DNA of 35,026 bases, from positions 1 through 35,026 of the forward strand of contig JABDAB010000014.1 of the NCBI GenBank assembly GCA_013289415.1, in the 5' to 3' direction. Below, one piece after another: positions 25,950 through 34,765 of this stretch. The stretch is from Gammaproteobacteria bacterium (lineage in GTDB: Bacteria > Pseudomonadota > Gammaproteobacteria > Legionellales > Legionellaceae). The notes below the pieces were generated by a model. It ran no database searches and was not told where the DNA came from. It saw nothing but the letters and a program-made list of their open reading frames with translations. Made by a program: the position numbers and the translations under genes. Every line of letters begins with the position of its first letter. The stretch's first letter is position 1.

Positions 25950-27512
25950 GTGAAAAAAAAATCGAAGTCAGATGATACTAACAACAAAGAAAGTAATTTG
26001 ACGGAGTCATTTTTTTTCAGTCTATATCATGGGATCCCCTTTTTAAAGCAGGTTCCCCGCCTCCCTCCGATTGATAGACAATTGCTCCCCCCGATTGATA
26101 GACAATTGCTAGGTTCTTTTAGTCAATTTCAATTGATGAATACGTTGGATTTTTTGACTATCGCTGAGATTGTAAATGTGAATTTAGCCACATGCGTTGA
26201 GAAATATGGAAACACTCAACGTATATATGGATTGTTTCAGCCGCATGTTGATAGAAATAAGCCGGCAATAATTAAAGCGAAAATATTGCAATATATTGAG
26301 CTGGGCGAGGAAGTCAAAGCCCAAGCGTTTCGAGTCAAACACGATGAATTGATTACAAAACAATCGGATGCATTTAAATACGAACTGTGTCGACGTATCG
26401 TAGTCACCCGATTTTTGCGTCTAGTGGCGCAAGGTTTGAAAGATGAAGCCGAAGTCATATTACAACAAGACCGCACATTGCTTATGGAAAGCGGGGTTGC
26501 AATTGACGCCTCAGGACGTCGTTTTGATAACGTGACGGCTATTCAATGTTCGCAGTGGAATTTAGATGCACACATGTCAACCATGCTGATGAAATATGTT
26601 CGCAAAGGCAATGAAGGTGATGCAATAAGAGATGCATTGCGTGAACAGGAAAAGGCTCGGCTGGAGAAAGGGCTCAGGTATGAGTTGTGTCGTGCGAAGA
26701 TAATATTAACAAAGCCAACAGAAGACGAAAAAATTAGTGTCATTGCACGGAAAGAGTATTTGTTTATTCGAGAAGGAAATCACATTGAAATAGGTTATTG
26801 TGATACGAATAATCAATACCAGACAAAACAAATAGATACTGAGGATGAGAAGAAAAACCCCAAAATAATAGCGTTATTGAAGAGTTATGATAAACCAAAT
26901 AACATCTTAAACAGGGTGGATTTGAATGAAATCAAATCATTGATGTCATCATTCGGCATTAAGCCCCATCAGTTTTGCGAGCATCAGTGTACCGAAGCGT
27001 TTAAATCATTAAATCATGCGTATGCATACTCTGATGTCCGTTTAAATGCGTGCAAAACGCCGAAGCAGTGGGACGAGTTAGATGCCTATTGGTGTAAAGT
27101 CATTGGATTATTGCAGTCAGAACTTCCGGCGCATGCTCTCTATGAACTCACAAGGAAAGACCGGCCATTTCATCCAACGCCTAAGTTTGATGAAGACATG
27201 GAGGCGGCAAACAGAACATTGTTAGCTCGAGAATTGTTGGCTCGGTGTAATACCATTTATATCTGTAAGTCCAGTGAGTTTGAATATTTCATCCCTCCTT
27301 CATCGGGGCTTGGGGTTGATTTTGTTTTAGTTAGGGGAGCGGGGCGAAGGGCTATGGCTGTGAAGGGTCGCCGGATAGGGCTGCCGGCAATGGCTCACTA
27401 TGCGTTGGTTGATTCGGCGGCTTTTTCCGCATTGTTCGATGCGAGATGCGCAGATATCAAGGCTATAGATTTAGCTCTTGATGTGGGTCAAAGTCCGAGA
27501 CTTGGTTTATAA
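25950..27512 (+). CDS. Large effector-like protein, paralogue of the 10057-11175 product
   Basis: 520 residues, soluble and basic at its N-terminus (MKKKSKSDD), no signal peptide. An 8-residue duplication (PPIDRQLL, residues 39-54) is encoded by adjacent 24-bp repeats at 26064-26111. Shared with the protein at 10057-11175 are the DEAEVIL helix followed by SGRRFDNVTAIQ and HMSTML, and a C-terminal SSGLGVDFVLVR motif. No enzymatic motif is recognised. It is likely a member of a Legionella-type expanded effector family (inference). GTG is the start, with AGGG about 10 bp upstream; it has its own promoter and no partner genes. Confidence 0.6.
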   Translation: MKKKSKSDDTNNKESNLTESFFFSLYHGIPFLKQVPRLPPIDRQLLPPIDRQLLGSFSQFQLMNTLDFLTIAEIVNVNLATCVEKYGNTQRIYGLFQPHVDRNKPAIIKAKILQYIELGEEVKAQAFRVKHDELITKQSDAFKYELCRRIVVTRFLRLVAQGLKDEAEVILQQDRTLLMESGVAIDASGRRFDNVTAIQCSQWNLDAHMSTMLMKYVRKGNEGDAIRDALREQEKARLEKGLRYELCRAKIILTKPTEDEKISVIARKEYLFIREGNHIEIGYCDTNNQYQTKQIDTEDEKKNPKIIALLKSYDKPNNILNRVDLNEIKSLMSSFGIKPHQFCEHQCTEAFKSLNHAYAYSDVRLNACKTPKQWDELDAYWCKVIGLLQSELPAHALYELTRKDRPFHPTPKFDEDMEAANRTLLARELLARCNTIYICKSSEFEYFIPPSSGLGVDFVLVRGAGRRAMAVKGRRIGLPAMAHYALVDSAAFSALFDARCADIKAIDLALDVGQSPRLGL

Positions 27513-27628
27513 ATGATTGGGTTTTATGCCGTTTATCAGTTCACAATGGCACAAAAAGCAGATTGATCGGACTCGGGCCCGTATTAGATCGATTTTTTGT
27601 CCAATAAAACGAATGGTTTGGGTCAAAT

Positions 27629-28600
27629 CTATTGATGAACCATAAGGTTTTTAACGATGTCAGGCCTATCGGTAATAATCCCATCTACGTGCATGGCTAT
27701 TAGTTTTTTTATCAATACCACATCCACATCCTTCCCAGAGTAACTAGGTGAGGACCATACATCTATTTTTAATCCCAATCGATGTGCTTCTTTAACTTTT
27801 TCTGACGTCATTTGAATGTCTTGGGCATCCCAGGATTTTCCACCCAAGGTGTTTATCATCTCGGGAATGGATGAATGATAATCTTTTAATAATTTTCCTG
27901 CACTCCATTGTCCGGCAATAGACGGATCTGTATTTAGCATTGTCTTTTCCAGATTGATATCAGTAATATAAGCCGTTTTAATTTTTGGATTTATTTTTTG
28001 TAGCAGTAAAAGGCATCGCCAATCAAAAGCCTGTATTTTTGTGCGATTTACTATTCCTTCTTCTTTAATTATTTTTTCAAGAGCGAGTACTATTTTTTGT
28101 GGAGTAACACTGAGATTAGGTTGCGTCGGATCAGTTTTAATTTCAATTTGAAAACCAACGCTGTCACCAGCTATTGATTTCACATAATGAATCACTTGCC
28201 TTAACGTGGGAATGCGTGTGTGATTCACTGGTATTTGTGCTGGAAATAAAGCTGCATAGTCTGTTTTCGGTTTTATTTTACCAACATCATAGGTCTGTAA
28301 CTGTTTCAGTGTTAAGTTTTTTACGACTAATTCATCATTTTTTATCCAGTTTCCTGTTGAATCTCGTGTTAAGTCTGGATTTAATGTCAGGTCATGTTGT
28401 ACAACCACGACGCCGTCTTTTGTCATCGCCACATCCAAATCAACATAATCAACACCTTGCATCAAAGCAACTTTGTATGCAGGCAATGTATTTTCCGGAG
28501 CAAGGCCACGTGCACCTCGATGACCATAAATGGTGATGCTATGGACATGAAAACTTCCGAATAAAATTATAAAAAAAAGGGTTGCTCGAGATATTTTCAA
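27629..28600 (-). CDS. Glycerophosphodiester phosphodiesterase, exported
   Basis: 323 residues with a Sec signal peptide (MKISRATLFFIILFGSFHVHS) and a GDPD TIM barrel. Catalytic/metal residues are in YGHRGARGLAPENT (general acid-base His and Arg), VDLDVAMTKDGVVVVQHD (Asp and His) and FQIEIK (Glu). It hydrolyses glycerophosphodiesters to glycerol-3-phosphate and an alcohol in the periplasm, as GlpQ does, although it is closer in size to UgpQ plus a signal peptide. The start codon is TTG (28598-28600) with no clear Shine-Dalgarno; the signal peptide supports this start. Confidence 0.88.
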   Translation of the reverse strand: MKISRATLFFIILFGSFHVHSITIYGHRGARGLAPENTLPAYKVALMQGVDYVDLDVAMTKDGVVVVQHDLTLNPDLTRDSTGNWIKNDELVVKNLTLKQLQTYDVGKIKPKTDYAALFPAQIPVNHTRIPTLRQVIHYVKSIAGDSVGFQIEIKTDPTQPNLSVTPQKIVLALEKIIKEEGIVNRTKIQAFDWRCLLLLQKINPKIKTAYITDINLEKTMLNTDPSIAGQWSAGKLLKDYHSSIPEMINTLGGKSWDAQDIQMTSEKVKEAHRLGLKIDVWSSPSYSGKDVDVVLIKKLIAMHVDGIITDRPDIVKNLMVHQ

Positions 28601-28702
28601 TTTAGGGTCTGCTAATTCGAAAAAAATACAACCTTACAACACAACAAGGCAGCAAACAAGGAGTCATATAAGAAACCATTCGAGAGTGGCCAGAAAATAT
28701 TT

Positions 28703-29386
28703 TCAAGCAGTCATTCCATGCCTCTGTTGAACACCTGATTTATCGCTTAAGACCTCCATAATTGCATCAATTGAATATTTCAGATCTTGGCGATTATCAT
28801 TAATTATTTGCTTATCCGCTGTTTGAGCACTGGGTAGCATTACATTGAGAAATGCAGGACGTAGATATTTCTCCTCTAATCTTCGAACTACCTCCTCTGA
28901 TTGACCACGCTCAGCGACATTCCGAGTTATGCGTCTTTTTAACGTTTCTTCATAATCTGATTGACTAACAAATATACTCATATGTGATAATTGAGTACTA
29001 AACACATCTTTAAAATTTGGCATGACGTTCGCGAAGTGTAATACGAACGTTCCCTCTACAATCAAAAATTCGGGCGCATCAAGTGTATTGGTCATTGACC
29101 GCTTGCAAGTTACAAAACTGTACTCTGGTTGTGAAATGGCATTTCCATCATTTAACATCAATATTTGATTTGCTAATAGTTCCAAATCACGCCTTTCCAG
29201 GCTTGCAAAATTGGTCGTTGCTTTATAATTGGCAGGATCACAGCCTTCTGGTGCTTCTTTAAAATAATCATCCATACGTAATACTTCACATGTACGATTT
29301 AAAGACTCAACAATATGTGATTTAAGTATGTCAGATAAGGTTGTTTTCCCAGAAGCAGATGCACCATCAATCAAAATCACAAACAC
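28703..29386 (-). CDS. Uridine kinase-like P-loop kinase
   Basis: 227 residues. Walker A DGASASGKTT (8-17), a DDYF lid/substrate motif (RMDDYFKEAP, 37-46) and the EGTFVLH strand (Walker B-like) place it in the uridine kinase/phosphoribulokinase family. The substrate may be a nucleoside or another small sugar or vitamin; the C-terminal region is short compared with housekeeping Udk. It is divergent from a second kinase gene (29651) across a spacer with a 19-bp palindrome. A GTG starts the frame, with AAGGAG about 12 bp upstream. Confidence 0.75.
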   Translation of the reverse strand: MFVILIDGASASGKTTLSDILKSHIVESLNRTCEVLRMDDYFKEAPEGCDPANYKATTNFASLERRDLELLANQILMLNDGNAISQPEYSFVTCKRSMTNTLDAPEFLIVEGTFVLHFANVMPNFKDVFSTQLSHMSIFVSQSDYEETLKRRITRNVAERGQSEEVVRRLEEKYLRPAFLNVMLPSAQTADKQIINDNRQDLKYSIDAIMEVLSDKSGVQQRHGMTA

Positions 29387-29521
29387 GCCTGTTTCCCACT
29401 CCTTACATTTACATTTCTGTTATAATAAGCGACCATTTTAACTTCAAAGGATTCAGTCGTTTTGTAACCGATTGTCGAATGAAGTCGTTTTGGATTTTAG
29501 CATATTTCAATGTATTCCAAC

Positions 29522-29558
29522 CACCCTATTGAATAGGGTGATTTAGCATGTATATATT
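29522..29558 (+). promoter_or_regulatory. 19-bp palindrome overlapping a predicted promoter
   Basis: CACCCTATT (29522-29530) and AATAGGGTG (29532-29540) form a perfect palindrome around one central base. TTGAAT (29529-29534) inside it and TATATT (29553-29558), 18-bp spacer, form a plus-strand promoter for the gene at 29651. A regulator bound to the palindrome would cover the -35 box, so it is a candidate operator for the divergent kinase genes. Confidence 0.5.
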
Positions 29559-29650
29559 AAATATACTGATCCTGAAAAAATGACTTGGCTACCTTGTTAA
29601 AATTAGCAGTAGGTGCTTTTGGGTAAGTTGATTATATATGGAGGCAGTGT

Positions 29651-30637
29651 ATGAGTGCAGAAAATGGCAATCTGAATAAAGACATTATCCAATGGGGTTG
29701 CAAATACCTTTCATCTCACGGGTATACGATTAAAAGCAACCAGCCAGAAAATGTGCAAATCACACCTTGGTCTTATGTGGTCCGCTTTGCAACATCTGAT
29801 GGTTATATTTATTTGAAACACACGCCAGAATTGATTGCATTGGAGGCAACAATTATCCAAATTTTGCATGAACAATTTCGTGCCTCTGTTCCAACAATCA
29901 TTGCACACAATGCTGGATTAAATTGTTTTTTAATGAAAGATTCAGGTAGACCATTGCGAGAAATTCTAAAACAAAAATTCGATGAAGCATTGTTTTGTAA
30001 AGCAATTGATCAATTTACATCACTTCAGTTAGCGGTTGCAGATCGTGTGGATATTTTTCTTGATATTGGCGTTCCTGATTGGCGATTGAATAAATTTCCT
30101 GATTTATTCAAGGAGGTGATTTCACAAAAAGATTTGCTGATAGCAGATGGGTTATCAAAAATGGAAATTAGTAAATTAGAGACGCTGCTTCCAAAGATTT
30201 CTAATTTATGTCAAAAATTATCTGGCCATTCTATAAAACAAACAATTGTTCAGCCTGATTTTAATGACAACAATACACTTATAGACAGTACATCGCAAAA
30301 TATCACGATCATTGATTTGGGTGAAATATCGATTTCGCATCCATTCTTTTCACTGCTGAACTGTTTGCAACAAATAAAAAAACATCATGCACTAACAGAT
30401 GATGATGATATGTATCTTAGAATTAAAGACGCTTGCTTTAAAAATTATATGAATACTGAATCTAAAAAACATTTATTAGTAGATGCTTTTGAGACGGCAC
30501 AGATATTATGGATTGTTTATGGAATATTATCTCAATATCGGTTGATGGTCGCATGTGGTAAAGAAAGAATTATCTCATTTCAGCCAGGAAGACTCAGTGA
30601 TTCATTGAAAGAATTAATAAAGGAAGGTATAAAATGA
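29651..30637 (+). CDS. APH/choline-kinase-fold phosphotransferase
   Basis: 328 residues of the aminoglycoside-phosphotransferase-like fold. The catalytic loop HxDxxxxN appears as QPDFNDNN (201-208; Asp203 the base, Asn208 the metal ligand), with the histidine replaced by Gln201, and the DFG-equivalent is Asp222 in IIDLGEIS. The N-lobe lysine is probably Lys56 (YLKHTPE) and Glu65 follows in ALEATII. Members phosphorylate small molecules or drugs. The strong GGAGG site at 29640-29644 supports the start. It may share a regulator with the divergent uridine kinase-like gene. Substrate unknown. Confidence 0.75.
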   Translation: MSAENGNLNKDIIQWGCKYLSSHGYTIKSNQPENVQITPWSYVVRFATSDGYIYLKHTPELIALEATIIQILHEQFRASVPTIIAHNAGLNCFLMKDSGRPLREILKQKFDEALFCKAIDQFTSLQLAVADRVDIFLDIGVPDWRLNKFPDLFKEVISQKDLLIADGLSKMEISKLETLLPKISNLCQKLSGHSIKQTIVQPDFNDNNTLIDSTSQNITIIDLGEISISHPFFSLLNCLQQIKKHHALTDDDDMYLRIKDACFKNYMNTESKKHLLVDAFETAQILWIVYGILSQYRLMVACGKERIISFQPGRLSDSLKELIKEGIK

Positions 30638-30699
30638 TAGTGTTAATCATAAAATATGACGCGATATTATTTTGCAAGTTGTGCCATTCTAAGAAATAT

Positions 30700-30785
30700 C
30701 ACGGATAACAGGCTCATTCCTATTTGATCGCTTACAGTGCAATTTCAAACTTAGCTGTCGATGACCACTTTTTGTTCTTTGCCAT
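30700..30785 (-). pseudogene. IS3-like transposase OrfA remnant (start only)
   Basis: From an ATG at 30785 preceded by GGAGG (complement of 30791-30795), the minus strand encodes MAKNKKWSSTAKFEIAL and then reads stop-AIK-stop. The KKW-S-AKFEIAL-AIK pattern is the start of IS3-family OrfA proteins (helix-turn-helix). Premature stops follow, so it is decayed. It sits between the phosphotransferase gene and the PP2C-like gene. Confidence 0.5.
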
Positions 30786-30830
30786 AGTAACCTCCAAAGT
30801 AGAGGCTATTATATCCTAAATTTTTAAATT

Positions 30831-30845
30831 AAGGGGTCACCCCTT
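30831..30845 (-). terminator. Stem-loop downstream of the PP2C-like gene
   Basis: AAGGGGT (30831-30837) and ACCCCTT (30839-30845) pair around one base, 18 bp after the minus-strand stop. On the minus strand it is followed by AATTTAAAAATTT. It is a plausible but imperfect terminator. Confidence 0.4.
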
Positions 30846-30863
30846 TACCTTGCGCACATGACC

Positions 30864-33455
30864 CTAGGGTGCTGCCAGTCTTTTGTACGTATCCGAAAAG
30901 CCTTCGTCATCATGTAGATGAGTGGAAAAATAACGAAGACGCGAATACTCGGTCCGTTGTGGGATGGGTGGTTGAGGCGTCGATACGGGTGTTGTCTGCT
31001 GTTGTGAAATCGATGCTTCTTTGACTGATGGTTGCAAGGGTTGATGTGATGTTAAAATTGCTTTTAATCTCTCGAATATCGCGCCTAAGCACGCTTGATC
31101 CGCCTCAGAGAAAACACAGCTCGGTGCCATGGTTAGCTCAACGAAAAAATGAGAGTCATGCGCAACGGTACTGCATGATATATTTGTTTTTTTGAAAATG
31201 GGTCCTAGTGCCCCGTCTATGATGCTTTTTCTTAAGCTAATAGGTAGGGTCAAACGGACTGCTAGATCAGTACCCATGGGTTCCTTGTCAATGATGATTG
31301 CTTCGGGAAAATCCTTTAACGCGGCTATGCATTGATTGAAACGAGAGTGGTTTATCAACGCATTCTCTTGATATACCGCTTCCAATTGATACGTGATCGG
31401 GAGCTGAGCTAAGGCTTCTACGGCATCGCTGAAACGTTTTTTGTCGTTTGAAGAGAACGCATGGTGCTTATCAATTGCTATATCAATGAAATAATGGGTC
31501 GAAGATTTCATTAGCATACAAGACAAACTGGAGTCATTTTGAGTTAAAAGAGATTCGCATACATCCGAAGCCTTCTTAAAGAAATCATGCTTAGGCAGTT
31601 TCAATCTTATGCTGACAGTCTGATCGGCATTTACGGTTGATTGTGTATTTTCAAACATAATTTCTTCGCTGAGAAAGATCTTGCTCTCGATAATACATTG
31701 ATCAAAACAGGTTTTATTTCTATCCACATTTTTTTTCCAGATCGTATCACACTTATGTGTCATGACGGCTGATACTAACTTCCCTAATGCCCGGTTGACA
31801 AAAACACCATCGTCTTCAGAAAAGGTATGCGTCGGCTCAATTGCCATATCAATTGTTTGAAAAAGTTTGTAACTCGCCACCTCACAAGAGACATTGCTCT
31901 TCGATTGTGTTGAAAGCGTGTTTTTGATATCCAGTGCTATCTTTTTTACGGATTCACTATTAGGCAGCGTCAACCTGATACCCGCCATGTGCCTGGTCTG
32001 ATTCAGAGAATAATGTTCCACCGTTACGCCCTCGGGGAAATCATTGGACGTGATGCATTGTTCAAAAAAGGCTTTATTCAAGGAAGCATTCTGCTGAAGA
32101 CAAACATACGTTGTTTTTAACGCGTCTAATAGGTCTATGAGATAAGCTTCATCTGACGTAGAGACAGCATATCCAGCGCCTACTGTCAATGTAACGGTAT
32201 GATATGCAATCTGTTGTGCAATGGTCCATATCAGATTGGTATTATAGTCTTCTAAGGGGTTGGGGAATGCCATGCACTTTTTATCAGTAAGAAATCTCAT
32301 TGCCAAACTGACATCTAAGGCAGAAATGAGTGGATGCGAAACCTCCATTATAAACGGAGTTTTTCCAAAATTCGTTACGATATCATTTAAACGCGCTATA
32401 TTCTTAATACTATTTTCTTTTCGAAGAGTTAGGTCATCTGCTCTTTTCGCACATCGTTGATCATACGCCGCAACGATGGATTCGCACCGATTGGATACTA
32501 TTTCGCCGATTGTCTCGAGCAAAGTCGGATTCAATGCTTCTGCTAAGGCTTGTGAAACTTGAGACCCCGCATGTCCGTCAAAAGCCGCCGCAGAAAAACC
32601 GGGTGTCATCATGACGACTGAGGCATTATCCATGCCCACAAGCAGACCCTCACTCTCAGCAACCATCATGGTGGAGATAGCCGCCAGATCTGGACAGTGA
32701 GTAATCACTTTCCCTATGTTTTGGAGGTTATTTGTGATGCCATCGGATGACACTTGAATGACTATTTCGAAGCCTTCTTGTAACGTTACATCGGCTGAAA
32801 AAAACGTCGGTTCATGAGAGAGACCACACGCTGCGAATCGATTATCCCCAAAAGAGCGAGACAATGCCAGCTCATAATTTAATCGGTCATGACGGACACA
32901 TCCACCTTCACTTTCTACTCGGATGACTTCGTCTTGATTTATTTCAAAATTGTGTAAAACATGAAGCGGTTTACTCTCGATGATATTTTTATCTGAATCG
33001 AATATATAGTATGCTGCCATACTATCGCCGAGATTTACACCTCGGATTTTGACTAGATTTCCCTCACGCCAAGCAATAGCAAAACAACCCGTTGAGCCGA
33101 CATCGTCATTTTGTCCACATCGCTCTTGTAATTTTTCAAACGTGATTTCCAGGGTTTTCCGTTGTAGTGTCTCTGAAAGTTGGGCGAACGTTTCAATACC
33201 CATTATAGAAAATACTAAAAAGTCTTCTTGATATTCGCGATGCCTTTTTCGTCGACTAGCGCTTAAAAAACGACCCTCTTCTGTCGTGCCAGTTTGATAG
33301 TCATAGTCCTTTAACGCATCAGAGGCAGCAGCATCCAATTCGGTTTGTTGAGGAACCAACAGAATAGGTGTTTCTGTATTAAGCACAGAAGGTGTTTCTG
33401 ATGAAACGTCGTTTTCTTTTTGGTTAGATAAAATGGAGTGCATAAAATATACCAT
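30864..33455 (-). CDS. PP2C-like phosphatase with permuted motif order plus repeat domain, effector candidate
   Basis: 863 residues. The PPM/PP2C motifs occur in this order: R-rich REYQED (73-78), GSTG (120-123), GDS (143-145), SRSFGD (199-204), SSDG (236-239), DN (276-277), then FDGHAGSQV (292-300). In ordinary PP2C enzymes the DGHGG segment comes second, right after the ED motif, so here strand 3/helix 1 has moved to the domain's C-terminal end. All metal-binding residues are present. Residues about 385-803 hold one partial and three full ~115-residue repeats (units near 455-565, 575-690 and 697-803). A Pro/Gln-rich linker leads to an acidic tail. Eukaryote-like phosphatase plus repeats suggests a Dot/Icm effector (inferred). 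Confidence 0.75.
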   Translation of the reverse strand: MVYFMHSILSNQKENDVSSETPSVLNTETPILLVPQQTELDAAASDALKDYDYQTGTTEEGRFLSASRRKRHREYQEDFLVFSIMGIETFAQLSETLQRKTLEITFEKLQERCGQNDDVGSTGCFAIAWREGNLVKIRGVNLGDSMAAYYIFDSDKNIIESKPLHVLHNFEINQDEVIRVESEGGCVRHDRLNYELALSRSFGDNRFAACGLSHEPTFFSADVTLQEGFEIVIQVSSDGITNNLQNIGKVITHCPDLAAISTMMVAESEGLLVGMDNASVVMMTPGFSAAAFDGHAGSQVSQALAEALNPTLLETIGEIVSNRCESIVAAYDQRCAKRADDLTLRKENSIKNIARLNDIVTNFGKTPFIMEVSHPLISALDVSLAMRFLTDKKCMAFPNPLEDYNTNLIWTIAQQIAYHTVTLTVGAGYAVSTSDEAYLIDLLDALKTTYVCLQQNASLNKAFFEQCITSNDFPEGVTVEHYSLNQTRHMAGIRLTLPNSESVKKIALDIKNTLSTQSKSNVSCEVASYKLFQTIDMAIEPTHTFSEDDGVFVNRALGKLVSAVMTHKCDTIWKKNVDRNKTCFDQCIIESKIFLSEEIMFENTQSTVNADQTVSIRLKLPKHDFFKKASDVCESLLTQNDSSLSCMLMKSSTHYFIDIAIDKHHAFSSNDKKRFSDAVEALAQLPITYQLEAVYQENALINHSRFNQCIAALKDFPEAIIIDKEPMGTDLAVRLTLPISLRKSIIDGALGPIFKKTNISCSTVAHDSHFFVELTMAPSCVFSEADQACLGAIFERLKAILTSHQPLQPSVKEASISQQQTTPVSTPQPPIPQRTEYSRLRYFSTHLHDDEGFSDTYKRLAAP

Positions 33456-33820
33456 TAGGATTTTAAAGCCTAAAATTATATCACAAAAAACATTTTATGT
33501 CTTAGTTTTGTTCATTTGTTTCAAAGTATATTTTATTCGAACAATACATGTGCGACCAGCCACCGTCCGTGGCGGCTAGTCACTAAAAAGGAACGGATAA
33601 CTTCTTTAAGGGGTTGTGTGTAACGTGAGTTTCCGGTGAGGCCGGTGTGATCTGTTAATTCTTTCCTGATGAAGTCCCTGCTGTTATCAATTATCAATCA
33701 GCAGGAGAATTATCATGTCCATATCACAGAGTAAACATCAACATAAAGCACGATGTGCTTGCTTTTTACATAGGATTGAGATAAATTTGCGCGCCTAAAA
33801 TTTAATCCTAAGGATGCTTC
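33456..33820. other. 365-bp regulatory region between the PP2C-like gene and the omptin gene
   Basis: Contents: a minus-strand promoter for the PP2C-like gene (AAGACA, complement of 33498-33503; TATAAT, complement of 33475-33480; 17-bp spacer); an imperfect 28-bp inverted repeat at 33554-33581; and the structured leader of the omptin gene with a 27-codon ORF (33715-33798), given separately. Confidence 0.6.
33677..33798 (+). promoter_or_regulatory. Structured leader with short ORF upstream of the omptin gene
   Basis: CCTGCTG (33677-33683) and CAGCAGG (33699-33705) form a 7-bp stem that covers part of the ribosome-binding site AGGAGA (33703-33708) of a 27-codon ORF (ATG 33715, TAA 33796-33798; peptide starts MSISQSKHQHKARCACF). 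Inside the ORF, AAGCAC (33746-33751) and GTGCTT (33755-33760) form a hairpin followed by GCTTTTTA, like an intrinsic terminator. Translation of the peptide could decide whether RNA polymerase continues into the protease gene 23 bp further on. This attenuation model is inference. Confidence 0.45.
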
Positions 33821-34765
33821 ATGAGAATAAAAATAATACAGATTATCCCATGCATTCTTATGCTAGGCCCAATCAACAGCTTTTCTTCTCAGCAACCGAT
33901 TATCGAAAAAAACAATTACCGAATGGATAAATTATCGATAAGTGCTGCAGCAGGTTATTTGGGAGGAGAATCGAATGAGTATGTTTACAATGAGAATGGA
34001 ACAAAACTGAGTCAGTTAAACTGGAAAATCAACGGTGCGGCAATCATAAAAGGTGAGATCAACTTTGACCTTCTTCCTTGGCTCACAGCGAATGCCAATG
34101 GTTGGAGCACCATGGGAAGTAGTAATGCATTAATGGATGATTATGATTGGATGAATCCTGCTCAGTCAACTTGGACAGATTGGTCCCATCATCCAGATAC
34201 TGATCTAAATTATGCGAATACTATTGATCTTAACTTGCGAGGATGGTTTCTACAAAATCAAAATTATAAATTTGGCGCAACTGCGGGTTATGAACAAAAC
34301 TTTTTTGATTTTTTGGCAAAAGGCGGCTGTTACCAATATTATAATGGTTTTTATACTGGATGCTTTCCAAACAATGAGCCCATGATTAGTTATCAACAGA
34401 CCTTTGAGACAGTCTACCTTGGACTGACTGGGAAATACCTCATGAATAATTTTGAATTAAATGGGACACTTAAGTTTAGTCCCTGGGTTCAGGCAAATGA
34501 TGTTGATGAACATTATGCACGAGGCCTCACGTTCACCGATAGTGGGGATAATTCGAGTTTCTCTTCAGTAACCCTTGCAGCAGGTTATTATGTTAGCCAG
34601 TACACAAAAGTATTTTTTGAGGCGGCCTTTAATCAATTTACAAATGGCAAAGCGGATATTGAAATTAATAATCACAGAACTGGCATAGAATTCATAAATA
34701 ACGCGGCTAGTCTGTGTAACAATAACTATGTATTGGCATTGGGAGTACAATACACTCCTGAATAA
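33821..34765 (+). CDS. Omptin-family outer-membrane protease
   Basis: 314 residues: a signal peptide (about 1-22, MRIKIIQIIPCILMLGPINS) and a ten-strand beta-barrel as in OmpT/Pla. The active-site residues are present: Asp107 and Asp109 in DDYDWM (OmpT Asp83/Asp85) and Asp229 and His231 in DVDEHYARG (OmpT Asp210/His212). The final aromatic strand ends ALGVQYTPE. Omptins cleave host peptides and proteins, such as plasminogen or antimicrobial peptides, at the cell surface and need LPS. Legionella have a known omptin (Lpa); this is likely that family. It ends the window's coding part and follows the structured leader described above. Confidence 0.9.
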   Translation: MRIKIIQIIPCILMLGPINSFSSQQPIIEKNNYRMDKLSISAAAGYLGGESNEYVYNENGTKLSQLNWKINGAAIIKGEINFDLLPWLTANANGWSTMGSSNALMDDYDWMNPAQSTWTDWSHHPDTDLNYANTIDLNLRGWFLQNQNYKFGATAGYEQNFFDFLAKGGCYQYYNGFYTGCFPNNEPMISYQQTFETVYLGLTGKYLMNNFELNGTLKFSPWVQANDVDEHYARGLTFTDSGDNSSFSSVTLAAGYYVSQYTKVFFEAAFNQFTNGKADIEINNHRTGIEFINNAASLCNNNYVLALGVQYTPE

